47,896 bases of DNA from OMG group bacterium (GTDB taxonomy: Bacteria > Pseudomonadota > Gammaproteobacteria > Pseudomonadales > Azotimanducaceae), in contig JAAXGW010000014.1 of NCBI GenBank assembly GCA_012267385.1, positions 1-47,896 on the forward strand. Direction: 5' to 3'. How positions within the stretch are numbered: position 1 is the first letter of the stretch; each line of letters opens with the position of its first letter. The notes below the pieces were generated by a model. The model saw nothing but the letters and a program-made list of their open reading frames with translations. It ran no database searches and was not told where the DNA came from. The position numbers and the translations under genes were made by a program. Positions 1 through 8,188 of the stretch are shown one piece after another.

Positions 1-70
1 TGGTGTGTAGTTTCGTATATAAGTCCTATAATTTTCTGTTAGACTGGGCAACGACGTTGTCTGATTGAAT

Positions 71-181
71 GGCAATTAGCCGGTCCCTTCGCGGCGATAG
101 ATTGTGAACCCCGCCAGGCCCGGAAGGGAGCAACGGTAACATTTGAATCGGGTGCCGAAGATTCGATTGGCTAATTCGCCG
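71..181 (+). ncRNA. ffs: 4.5S signal recognition particle RNA, small bacterial type
   Basis: RNA scaffold that binds Ffh and targets nascent inner-membrane proteins to the Sec translocon. The diagnostic apical domain is visible at 101-140: GTGAACCCCGCCAGGCCCGG, then AAGGGAGCAACGGTAAC, which holds the asymmetric loop and the GGAA tetraloop. The outer ends pair: GGCAATTAGCC at 71-81 against GGCTAATTCGCC near 169-180. The roughly 110-nt length fits the Alu-less proteobacterial form. It lies 28 bases before tRNA-Ser on the same strand. The exact 5' and 3' ends are estimates. Confidence 0.9.
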
Positions 182-208
182 CCCTAACGTTCACCCGAAG
201 GTTATTAA

Positions 209-299
<91 letters not shown>

Positions 300-416
300 G
301 TACGACACTGTTAGCGAGCACGGGCTATCGCCGCACAGGTTAGAGCGTACTTTGAGAGTCTAGAGGTTTTGGCCGACTAACTAGTCGCAGTTAGTCCGTA
401 CAAATAGTTGAAGTAA

Positions 417-1670
417 TTATTCTGACTGTAACGCAGCTACAGGATCGAGTTTTGCAGCTGACACTGCTGGATATACACCAAACGCTACCGCGATGGCCAT
501 GCAAACTACAACTGCAACAGTGATCCCAAAATAGTTCCACGCGACCGGCCATTTTGCGAAGAAGGTGATCAAAATCGCAAGTACAACGCCCGCGACAATT
601 CCAAATAAAGCTCCAATGAACGCAATAACTGTGGTCTCAATTAAAAATTGACGCACTACATCAGCCTTTGTAGCTCCGACTGCTCGTAACAAGCCGATTT
701 CTGACTTTCGCTCCAAAACGCTAGCAAGCATGATGTTCATAATTCCAATTCCTCCCACTAACAGCGAGATAATTGCAACTGATGTCATCACAATCGTAAA
801 TATCCGATTCGTTTGTCGTTGCTGCGCGAGAATGTCGTTCGGTACGGTGACAAGGAAATCTTCTTGAGCACCGTGTCGTCGCTGTATATTTTCGCGAATA
901 GCCGCCTCTGCCGAAACTAAGGACTCACCTTTAATCTTGAATTTAACTTCTGAAAGTTCCGAGGCCATATCCTCTACCTTCAACCGATTCAAACCCGTGT
1001 TTAGGGGGATGTAGACTCGATCCGAATCGCCTCCAACTTTTATACCTTGAATTTCTTCCCCAGGAATCTTTTGGTCTTGTAATACCCCTACTACCTCAAA
1101 CCAAGTAAAGTTTACCTTTACGGGTTTGCCGATAGCACCTCCGTTAGGAAACAGTCGCCGCGCCGTCGTTTCGCCCAAAACTGCTTTGGTAGCGAATTCT
1201 TGATTGTCCTTTTCGGTGAACAAGTCACCAACCTCGATTCCGAGACTTGACAATTCAAAAAAGTCACTACTGACTGCCCAAACCTCAGAATTAATGCTAC
1301 CACCTTCGTCCTCGTGCGAAAAGAGTGTCCAAACCCTCATATTCTTTATACCGGCCCACTTGTCAACGAACTCAAGTGTCTCTTTTACCACTCTGGCATC
1401 GTCTACCGAGAGACCTGGACTATGCTTACGCACTTCCAAAAGTTCTTCGGTACTAAAGGCTTTGTCCTCGACTATGATGTTCTCGACCCCCAAGCCCTGA
1501 ATCATCTTCATTGACTGTTTCAAGCCACCCTCACTGACGGCAAGCATGGATATCACAGCACCTACTCCAAAGATCATCCCGAGAAGTGTCAAAAAGGTTC
1601 GTAGTGGCCTGTGTGCTAATTGACCGATGGCTAACCGAAAATCCGGCCACATTGTCGAAAGTAATTTCAC
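417..1670 (-). CDS. MacB-type ABC exporter permease
   Basis: Membrane subunit of an ABC exporter of the MacB/FtsX mechanotransmission class, 417 residues. The order is typical: a first membrane helix at about 23-46 (RTFLTLLGMIFGVGAVISML), a large periplasmic MacB_PCD domain at about 50-285, and an FtsX domain with three helices after residue 290. The conserved segment ERKSEIGLLRAVGATKADV precedes the last helices. The ATPase is a separate gene, at 5161-5871. It is the last gene of a minus-strand cluster of ATPase, three adaptors and permease, and starts 55 bases after the third adaptor. The substrate is unknown. The family exports macrolides, peptides, lipoproteins or toxins. Confidence 0.9.
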   Translation of the reverse strand: MKLLSTMWPDFRLAIGQLAHRPLRTFLTLLGMIFGVGAVISMLAVSEGGLKQSMKMIQGLGVENIIVEDKAFSTEELLEVRKHSPGLSVDDARVVKETLEFVDKWAGIKNMRVWTLFSHEDEGGSINSEVWAVSSDFFELSSLGIEVGDLFTEKDNQEFATKAVLGETTARRLFPNGGAIGKPVKVNFTWFEVVGVLQDQKIPGEEIQGIKVGGDSDRVYIPLNTGLNRLKVEDMASELSEVKFKIKGESLVSAEAAIRENIQRRHGAQEDFLVTVPNDILAQQRQTNRIFTIVMTSVAIISLLVGGIGIMNIMLASVLERKSEIGLLRAVGATKADVVRQFLIETTVIAFIGALFGIVAGVVLAILITFFAKWPVAWNYFGITVAVVVCMAIAVAFGVYPAVSAAKLDPVAALQSE

Positions 1671-1724
1671 AAAGGTTTGATCACCCTTCTAATATGTAAT
1701 GTTTGATATAGAACTCAGATGGAG

Positions 1725-2936
1725 CTAGGTTGGTGGCGGATCTTCTGGAGCGACCAAACTCACCGCCTCTCCCGTCTCAAGTCCATCTACGACTTCGATC
1801 AATGTTGGACTTCTGTGACCGAGTGTCACTTCGCGTTCACCAATGTCTCCGTTGTTCTCAATAACATAAACATAAGCTTGATCTTTATCGATAAACACAG
1901 CTTGTTGAGGCACTAAATATGCACCTTCTAACTCACCAGTGATGATCTCCGCATCTATAGTGCTACCTACTCGCATGAGGTCAGCATCAATGTCATTAAT
2001 GTCCACGAACAAGGTGAAATACTTCGTTGGATCTACGTTATCTAGTGGGGCGGCGATATGTGAAATGTCAACGATCTTGCCCGTTATTTGTTGATCTAAA
2101 GCACTGTGCATGCGCATCACAACCTCTTGTCCAACTTCGACGCCGACTGCATCGACTTCCAAGACATAAAGTTTCGTTTGGATCATCCCTCGTACGGGAA
2201 TCTGTCCTACCTGAGACCTTCCCCACACCGTCTTCCCAGGTGCATATTTTTCTCCCCACCAAGAAGACCCGTAAATAAACGTTCCATCCGAAGGACTCCT
2301 AATTTCCATGTTGTCAAGAATCTCTTGTTGCGATTCGACCTGTTGCTCTGTGTTTTGAAGATTCGCTTCAAGTCGAATGACTTCTGCATCGCTACGTCGG
2401 TCGTGCGTCTCAATCTGCCATTGAACGAACTCACCTAATTGTCTCAAGTACTCTAAGTTACCAACTTGCTCGATTAGTTCGTTTTGACTGAACATGTCAT
2501 CGTCAAGTAGGGTATAGATCGCTGCAATATCGATTTCACCATCAACCCGAATATCTTCGTGTCCCAGCTGAATTCGTTCCCCAAAACTTGAATTAATGAA
2601 GTTATCAATCGAAGTCTGTTGACGCTCGAGCTGCAATAAGCTACGGTCTCGTACTTGCACCATGTCTGCATTATCGAAGCGAACCACAACGTCGCCTGCT
2701 TTTACCTCGGAGTATTCGGAGATCATCCAAGCAATTGTGAATTCACCGCGAACATTACCTAATTGGACAGAGTCCGATTTGGTTGAAATAATTTCTCCAT
2801 GAGCACGAACGAAGAATCTATGATCTCGCGGTTCGATTATTACTTTCGAGTACTCGGTCGTGTCAAAAGAACACCCAACGCCACCTAGTAATACAACAAA
2901 TGCGAGTGTGCCTGCCAAAAACTTCAATGTTCTCAT
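1725..2936 (-). CDS. HlyD/MacA-like periplasmic adaptor, probable lipoprotein (third adaptor)
   Basis: Predicted membrane fusion protein of 403 residues. The N-terminus has a hydrophobic stretch ending in LLGGVGC with Cys22, an imperfect lipobox, so it is probably lipid-anchored. A biotinyl-lipoyl-like half (SDSVQLGNVRGEFTIAWM) is followed by a helical hairpin at about 115-210 that is rich in Gln and Glu. The second lipoyl half (MEIRSPSDGTFIYGSSWW) and beta-barrel domains follow. The C-terminal part (LVPQQAVFIDKDQAYVYVIE) is the usual membrane-proximal domain. Its start overlaps the stop of the preceding adaptor by 4 bases, implying translational coupling. It is one of three different adaptors for one permease, which is unusual. 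Confidence 0.8.
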   Translation of the reverse strand: MRTLKFLAGTLAFVVLLGGVGCSFDTTEYSKVIIEPRDHRFFVRAHGEIISTKSDSVQLGNVRGEFTIAWMISEYSEVKAGDVVVRFDNADMVQVRDRSLLQLERQQTSIDNFINSSFGERIQLGHEDIRVDGEIDIAAIYTLLDDDMFSQNELIEQVGNLEYLRQLGEFVQWQIETHDRRSDAEVIRLEANLQNTEQQVESQQEILDNMEIRSPSDGTFIYGSSWWGEKYAPGKTVWGRSQVGQIPVRGMIQTKLYVLEVDAVGVEVGQEVVMRMHSALDQQITGKIVDISHIAAPLDNVDPTKYFTLFVDINDIDADLMRVGSTIDAEIITGELEGAYLVPQQAVFIDKDQAYVYVIENNGDIGEREVTLGHRSPTLIEVVDGLETGEAVSLVAPEDPPPT

Positions 2937-4147
2937 AGTCTTACTTTTTGCCCCTCTTCTAGTCCTTCTTCAACGATAAAGTGATCTTGACTAGCCTTCC
3001 CTAATCTAACTGCATGCCACTTATCTGCTAGAACAAATCCACCCAGAGAAAATCTTGGAGTGACAACCCCTGGTTTACCCTCTTTATAAACAAGTGCCGC
3101 TTTAGGTACTACAAGCACATCGTTGAACGTCTCAACTTCAACTTTGACTTCTACGGACACTCCTATGCGTAGGATGTCTGAGTAGTCTTCGTCAAGCTTC
3201 ACGGTGAAATCTCGTACCATTTCTAAAGAGTTCGGAGATTTGCGACGTACTGTATTTCCAACAGAATGCACAACTCCCGAAAGTTCAGCTGTACCTGTAG
3301 TTTCAGTAACAATTATTGCTCTTTGATTTTTGCTGAGCACTGTAGCTAAATTTTCTGGTATGGTCGCCCGAATCAACACCTTCTCGTCATTGACAATTCT
3401 TAGTATTTGTATTCCCCCACTGGCACTGGATCCTGCGGTGAGTTTTTCGCCGTTCCAACCAACTCCAATGACGGCAATTCCGTCCTTTGGAGCACGGATA
3501 GTAAATGTATCCAAAGCTCGTCTCGCTTCCGCTAGTCGAAGTTCGGCACGCGCGATCTGCCTTTTTTTGTTTTCTTCTGCCGCGACTTTGTCTCTATCGC
3601 TGAGCTGTTTTCGATACAACGCGCGCTCATAAAGTGTTTCGGCTAAGCGACGCCGCTCCACGAGTTTTTGATACTCTATACCAGGAACGATCCCTGCAGG
3701 AACTTCTGCCAAGCGCACAGCTTTATCAACGTCGGCTTTGAGATTCGACATATCAAGGGCTTCTTGACGTATTTGTTGCTCCTTCTGTTCTTTATCGACA
3801 CCGACGTCCCCGGCGTGAACGTTGAGTTCACCCTCCAATTCGCGAATACGCTCATCGGTTCGTGAGACTTCAAATTGGACTACAACTTCACCTTTTTTTA
3901 CCCGTTTTCCTTCGGGCACAATATCTTGAAGTCTAGACCGCCAACGAGCAGTGGGCGGAGCGCCGATCGATTCAACTTCCTCCGAATCGACGACACCTGT
4001 TGCACTAACAGTCACGACAAATTTGCTTTGCTTTTGTATGTCTTTCCACTCCGCGGCTTGCACACTCACAACAATGAGTGTGGCCAGCACAGCTAGCAAC
4101 GCTATTGTGCGAGTAGATTTATTCATCTTGATCAGAGACTTCTTCAT
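2933..4147 (-). CDS. HlyD/MacA-like periplasmic adaptor (second adaptor)
   Basis: Predicted membrane fusion protein of 404 residues that should bridge the inner-membrane permease and an outer-membrane channel. A signal peptide or anchor (TIALLAVLATLIVVSVQAAEW) is followed by a lipoyl half near residue 65-90 (LQDIVPEGKRVKKGEVVVQF). A coiled-coil hairpin rich in Arg, Glu and Lys covers about 100-215, the second lipoyl half contains FTIRAPKDGIAVIGVGWNGE, and the beta-barrel and MP domains end at VVPKAALVYKEGKPG. An AGGAG motif about 9 bases upstream supports the ATG at 4147. A second ATG at 4126 would give a shorter leader. The gene overlaps the first adaptor by 29 bases and the third by 4. Confidence 0.83.
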   Translation of the reverse strand: MKKSLIKMNKSTRTIALLAVLATLIVVSVQAAEWKDIQKQSKFVVTVSATGVVDSEEVESIGAPPTARWRSRLQDIVPEGKRVKKGEVVVQFEVSRTDERIRELEGELNVHAGDVGVDKEQKEQQIRQEALDMSNLKADVDKAVRLAEVPAGIVPGIEYQKLVERRRLAETLYERALYRKQLSDRDKVAAEENKKRQIARAELRLAEARRALDTFTIRAPKDGIAVIGVGWNGEKLTAGSSASGGIQILRIVNDEKVLIRATIPENLATVLSKNQRAIIVTETTGTAELSGVVHSVGNTVRRKSPNSLEMVRDFTVKLDEDYSDILRIGVSVEVKVEVETFNDVLVVPKAALVYKEGKPGVVTPRFSLGGFVLADKWHAVRLGKASQDHFIVEEGLEEGQKVRL

Positions 4148-5126
4148 TTTTAATTACTCCTAAAACTGACATACCCGGTATATATACCTCGGGTATCGGT
4201 TCTAATGGTTCAGTTAAGATTTCGTAGTATCCGGCTGAACTCCAATCACTTCTACTTGCTGCTTGATTGGACATCCACGAAACTCTTGCTTTTACCTTAA
4301 CGTCCCCCGCAGCATCGGGCGATACGACAACTTCGTCGTTTAGAGATATCTTTCGGATATCAGCTTCATGCACCCAAAATCTAAACCGCAAATCTTCCCT
4401 ACTCGCAACAATTAGCAGCGTCGTTCCAGAGCCGTAACTCTCACCGGGAAAAATCTTCAAACCGGTTCGCGGGTTCGACGCGTAAATTACTAATCCTGGT
4501 TGTTCTGCATAGAAATTAGTGTGTTTTAATGCATTTTCGATGCGTTCTTTTTCGTTTTGTGCATTCAACAAGTCACGTTCTGCCATCGGTCGATCTCTAT
4601 CTCGCGCCGCGTAGGCTTCTTCAAGACTACGAATTGTTCTTTCTAACGAGTGAATCGAATTTGCCAATGCTAACCGATTCCGGTCATGCGTGAGTTCCGG
4701 TACTGTATCCGCTGGCACCATCGCGTCTAAGCGAGCGTTTTCTAACGAAGACTCCGAACGAATTAGACTTGTAATCGCATCAAAAATTCTCAACTCATGC
4801 GCCGCTTCTTGCGACTCGGCTGCAGTAATTTGAGATTCAATATTCACTTCTGCTTGCTCAAGTTGGGATTCAAGGTCACCGGGATCAAGTCTGATGATTT
4901 CATCACCAGGTTGTACCTCCTCGCCCTCAGGAGCCATCCAAGCGATCGTACGCGAATAGGAACCCGGTAGACGAGGCATTTCGACCGATTGTGCATTACC
5001 GTCCTCAATTTCGCCAGTTATGAGAATTGCGTCGGCAGACACGTTAGCACTAAGCATGAACGCGCCAAGTGCTAAAAAACAAAACAAACAAACACTAGTT
5101 AGTCTTTCGAAAAATAGTTTCAGCAT
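4119..5126 (-). CDS. HlyD-like periplasmic adaptor (first adaptor)
   Basis: Predicted membrane fusion protein, 335 residues and shorter than its two neighbours. A signal peptide at 1-31 (VCLFCFLALGAFMLSANVSA) is followed by a lipoyl half (TIAWMAPEGEEVQPGDEIIR), a helical hairpin at about 78-195 and a second lipoyl half (YAEQPGLVIYASNPRTGLKI). The beta-barrel portion follows, and the C-terminal domain is truncated compared with the family. It is downstream of the ATPase gene by 34 bases, and its stop lies inside the next adaptor gene. The IAWM plus EGEEVQPGDE pattern resembles the other two adaptors, so the three may have come from duplications followed by strong divergence. Confidence 0.78.
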   Translation of the reverse strand: MLKLFFERLTSVCLFCFLALGAFMLSANVSADAILITGEIEDGNAQSVEMPRLPGSYSRTIAWMAPEGEEVQPGDEIIRLDPGDLESQLEQAEVNIESQITAAESQEAAHELRIFDAITSLIRSESSLENARLDAMVPADTVPELTHDRNRLALANSIHSLERTIRSLEEAYAARDRDRPMAERDLLNAQNEKERIENALKHTNFYAEQPGLVIYASNPRTGLKIFPGESYGSGTTLLIVASREDLRFRFWVHEADIRKISLNDEVVVSPDAAGDVKVKARVSWMSNQAASRSDWSSAGYYEILTEPLEPIPEVYIPGMSVLGVIKNEEVSDQDE

Positions 5127-5160
5127 TCGTTCTCTTCTATAACTCCAATGATGTTCTAAT

Positions 5161-5871
5161 CTATGCTATGCCATACTTGGTATTTTCGATTTCGCCTTCG
5201 ATCTTACCATCGCGCATCTGTATTACTCGAGTTGCATGCTTTGCAACCTCATCTTCATGAGTAACAATCAAAATGGTCTGCTTTTGCTCATTTAACGCGT
5301 CGAACAGCGACAAAATGTTCGCAGAAGTTTTTGAGTCTAAATTTCCTGTTGGTTCATCAGCTAACAAGAGAGATGGATTCGTAACTAATGCCCTAGCAAT
5401 TGCGACTCGTTGCCTTTGTCCGCCAGAGAGTTGGTTTGGATTGTGCTTCATTCGATCGTCCATACCTAACTCTTTAACGACCGTATGAGCATGCTTGATC
5501 GTTTCACTTGCGTCCGCTCTCGACGAACGGGCGTAACGCATCGGTAGCAGCACGTTGTCCCAAGCTGTTAGACGCGGTAGTAAATGAAAACTCTGAAACA
5601 CGAAGCCGAGATATTGGTTGCGGATATCTGACAACTGATTGTCATCCATTTCCGATACTTTGTGTTCCAACAACTCATAGCTACCAGATGTAGGGGTATC
5701 TAAGCATCCCAAAATATTCATTAAAGTAGACTTTCCACTTCCGGACGGTCCCATCACAGCGATGAATTCACCTTCGTGAATATCTAGGTTAACGTGATCC
5801 AATGCATGGACATCTATGTCCCCAACGTGAAAAGTCCGACACAAATCTCGGACTGAAATTACTTTCTTCAT
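5161..5871 (-). CDS. LolD/MacB-type ABC exporter ATPase
   Basis: Cytoplasmic nucleotide-binding subunit of 236 residues. Walker A is GPSGSGKST at 41-49, the Q-loop segment is [18 protein letters not shown], the ABC signature is [15 protein letters not shown], and Walker B with the D-loop is [13 protein letters not shown]. The H-switch is ILIVTHED. These features and the length match the LolD/MacB/FtsE group, whose partners are four-helix MacB-type permeases. It is the first gene of the minus-strand exporter cluster and should drive the permease at 417-1670 with the three adaptors. The start is a clear ATG preceded by AAGGACGAC. Confidence 0.93.
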   Translation of the reverse strand: MKKVISVRDLCRTFHVGDIDVHALDHVNLDIHEGEFIAVMGPSGSGKSTLMNILGCLDTPTSGSYELLEHKVSEMDDNQLSDIRNQYLGFVFQSFHLLPRLTAWDNVLLPMRYARSSRADASETIKHAHTVVKELGMDDRMKHNPNQLSGGQRQRVAIARALVTNPSLLLADEPTGNLDSKTSANILSLFDALNEQKQTILIVTHEDEVAKHATRVIQMRDGKIEGEIENTKYGIA

Positions 5872-6442
5872 GTCGTCCTTAAATGGATTCTCAACGAACG
5901 TTATCTGAGTATGAAATTTTAAGCTATTAGCTTGTTATTGCATTATACGATTGTGCAAAGGTACTTCCTTCGTTAAGTAAGCATACTCCAACGACATTCT
6001 CATCACTAGAAATTGGTTATTTCGGCTGTATGTACGCGTCCCCTTAGAGGCAATTGTCGAAAGAGAACTCAGACTTTCAATTCATGCACAACGAGTTTGC
6101 TTGAATCTCCGTAACTTAATTCAAAGACTGTGCAATATCTGCGTGGGAAATCGGTCGAATCCATTCACCAAAGCTTGATCTAGGCAACCGAACCTTACGT
6201 TCTAATTGGACCAAATATTTGTCCGAGAAACGAGCGGGACCGATTCTAAATCGGAGACCACAACTCAACTCCTAGACAAGGAAATACCGAGATCAGTGCT
6301 TGAGGGTAAGTTCGTCTCAAACTACTCAGGGCGCTTCATCTTTGATCCCACCCATGGGTCCTCACGGTCAAAAACCTGGAGAAACGCGGAATAGCGCGCC
6401 GCTACATAGCAGTCAACAGCGCGCTGGTATTAAGAAGTTAGT
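5872..6442 (-). promoter_or_regulatory. 571-base gap between the protease pairs and the exporter; candidate -10 at 5942-5947
   Basis: No gene is convincingly supported here. On the minus strand a TATAAT hexamer lies at 5942-5947, about 70 bases before the exporter ATPase start. I see no good -35 partner, so it is only a candidate promoter. A 31-codon minus-strand reading frame at 6069-6164 lacks a ribosome site and is not called. A longer plus-strand frame at 6206-6394 shows no recognisable features. The gap suggests that the exporter may be transcribed separately from the protease genes. Confidence 0.3.
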
Positions 6443-8185
6443 CTAAAAACTACTACCCTCCGAGTCTTCGAACGTAGGTGCTTCAGCGTATGGATGTGGT
6501 ACCACTGGTGGAAGCGATCCAGATCCTTGAACTTTTCGAACGCCGAGCTCTTCAATAATGAAAGACGGCGCGACAATAGATACTGGGATTGAGTTCATTC
6601 CAGTCCGATTGTAGTGTGTAGTATCAAATTGAGTTACTTCCTCAGAAACCGCCACTATATCTCGGAGAGTTCGATCAGTGATGTCGAGTATTTCAACTGG
6701 AGCTAGCATTTCTTCCCGTCCATCCGGATAGATTTTGTAAGCTTCCATAACACTCGCCAGTCCTCGTGCACTTCCCGTGATTGCGCTCGGTGAAGAAATC
6801 TGACGCACAACAACACCAAAATCGACATTGAAGTCATCTAGCAATTGCCACAATTCTTCCTTCATATCCTCGGCGGACAATCCATCTTCTGGTTCAATCA
6901 AGACGTTCCCAGGGACCCCTGCGCCACCGCTGAATCCGCTGATCCAACGAGTTGACCCATTGCTGTTGCGAAAATCGTCCACTGGTGTTCTAGTGGTCAA
7001 CATGGTCTGTAATCGGCCTTGTTCTACTAGGAGCGTACGTTGTGGTGGTACTCCTTCAAGATCGACAGGATAACTGCCAATTAACCGACGCCCTTCGTAC
7101 TCCGTCAACGTCGGATCATTAACAACGTTTATCTGACGAGACGCGATACGTGCCCCTATCCTATCCATGAATGAATTTCGATCAGGACGAAATTGGCCAG
7201 GATTGGCTGTTAGCGGAGGTCGACTTGTTGAGAGCTTTGATATAAGATAGGTTTTCAAAAATTGCGCGGCTGCTTGACCTTCAAACATGATTGGGCCGAA
7301 GTAAACTTCTTCAAGCTCGCTCGCCAAACGCATAGCTTGTAGACTTGAAATCATACCCTGTACATCGCTTTTCATCGTTTTTGCGTCAGGAAGCTCCGAA
7401 CAGTCGATTGCAATATGAGCTCGAAAATCTCTTAACTCTTGACCGTTTTCGTTCTGAGTCGAAGCAGTGGTCAGAATCTCGCACTTTTGTTCCTCTAAAT
7501 CTACGAAGGTTCCTTCCGAATTCAGAAAGACGGAACGGCGATTTGCCGCGGTTGTAGTGACCCTCGAGGAATAAATGTCTGCTGCGCCTTTGAAAAGTGC
7601 GGACAAATCCTTACCCGTAGCGGCAAACGATGCTAATTGATCATCGTCAAATTTGTGCTCAGATCTATACTCGAACGCTTCTTCTTTGGTGAAATCGGGA
7701 TCCCGTTCTTCGGCTGAAGTTTGATTCGCTAATGCCGTCTGTTTCTGGGCATAAGCGTTTATCCGACTTTTGAAAACTTCATCGGTGACGCGCCATGCGA
7801 CACGTCGTATTTCATCGTAGTCGTCTTCAAGTGGGAGAGGGCTTGAGAACGGAGAATTGCTAACGCCGCGACCCATGAAGTTTGATTGATCGACTTCGTA
7901 TGAACCAACTCGGAGATCCACCTCTAACATACGATTACCTCCCCGCGTTGTAGCTACAGCACCGCCCAATTCGTAGTTATTGGAGACGTACCGAGTGTCT
8001 ACCACACGATAAGAAACGAAGTAAATTTCACCAGAGCTTTCTTCTTCATCTTTGAGTTCAGAAAGGGTGCGCTGCATCTCATCCTGTAGTGCTTTTACTA
8101 GAACGTCTTCACTCTGTTCTTGACCCCAAGCGAAGAAAACAAAGAAGACTATCGTTGCTAAAGTTATTTGTTGAAAGATTTTCAT
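6443..8185 (-). CDS. Exported TldE/PmbA-like subunit, second pair
   Basis: Predicted non-catalytic partner of a TldD-type metalloprotease, 580 residues. A signal peptide is clear at 1-21 (ITLATIVFFVFFAWGQ), whereas classical TldE/PmbA is cytoplasmic and about 450 residues. The N-terminal region (VLVKALQDEMQRTLSELKDE) matches the mature N-termini of the other three proteins. At the place where TldD carries HExxxH, this protein reads MFEGQAAAQFLKTYLISKL, so the zinc ligands are absent, as in other TldE proteins. The PmbA-like C-terminal part contains RRLIGSYPVDLEGVPPQRT. It starts 3 bases after the second TldD stop, implying translational coupling and complex formation. Confidence 0.85.
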   Translation of the reverse strand: MKIFQQITLATIVFFVFFAWGQEQSEDVLVKALQDEMQRTLSELKDEEESSGEIYFVSYRVVDTRYVSNNYELGGAVATTRGGNRMLEVDLRVGSYEVDQSNFMGRGVSNSPFSSPLPLEDDYDEIRRVAWRVTDEVFKSRINAYAQKQTALANQTSAEERDPDFTKEEAFEYRSEHKFDDDQLASFAATGKDLSALFKGAADIYSSRVTTTAANRRSVFLNSEGTFVDLEEQKCEILTTASTQNENGQELRDFRAHIAIDCSELPDAKTMKSDVQGMISSLQAMRLASELEEVYFGPIMFEGQAAAQFLKTYLISKLSTSRPPLTANPGQFRPDRNSFMDRIGARIASRQINVVNDPTLTEYEGRRLIGSYPVDLEGVPPQRTLLVEQGRLQTMLTTRTPVDDFRNSNGSTRWISGFSGGAGVPGNVLIEPEDGLSAEDMKEELWQLLDDFNVDFGVVVRQISSPSAITGSARGLASVMEAYKIYPDGREEMLAPVEILDITDRTLRDIVAVSEEVTQFDTTHYNRTGMNSIPVSIVAPSFIIEELGVRKVQGSGSLPPVVPHPYAEAPTFEDSEGSSF

Positions 8186-8188
8186 AAA

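Noticed and set aside
6069-6164. 31-codon minus-strand frame, considered as a possible precursor peptide
   Set aside because: No Shine-Dalgarno sequence, no leader or core-like composition, and no independent support.
6206-6394. 62-codon plus-strand frame in the gap between protease and exporter genes
   Set aside because: No ribosome site, no recognisable features, opposite strand to both neighbours.
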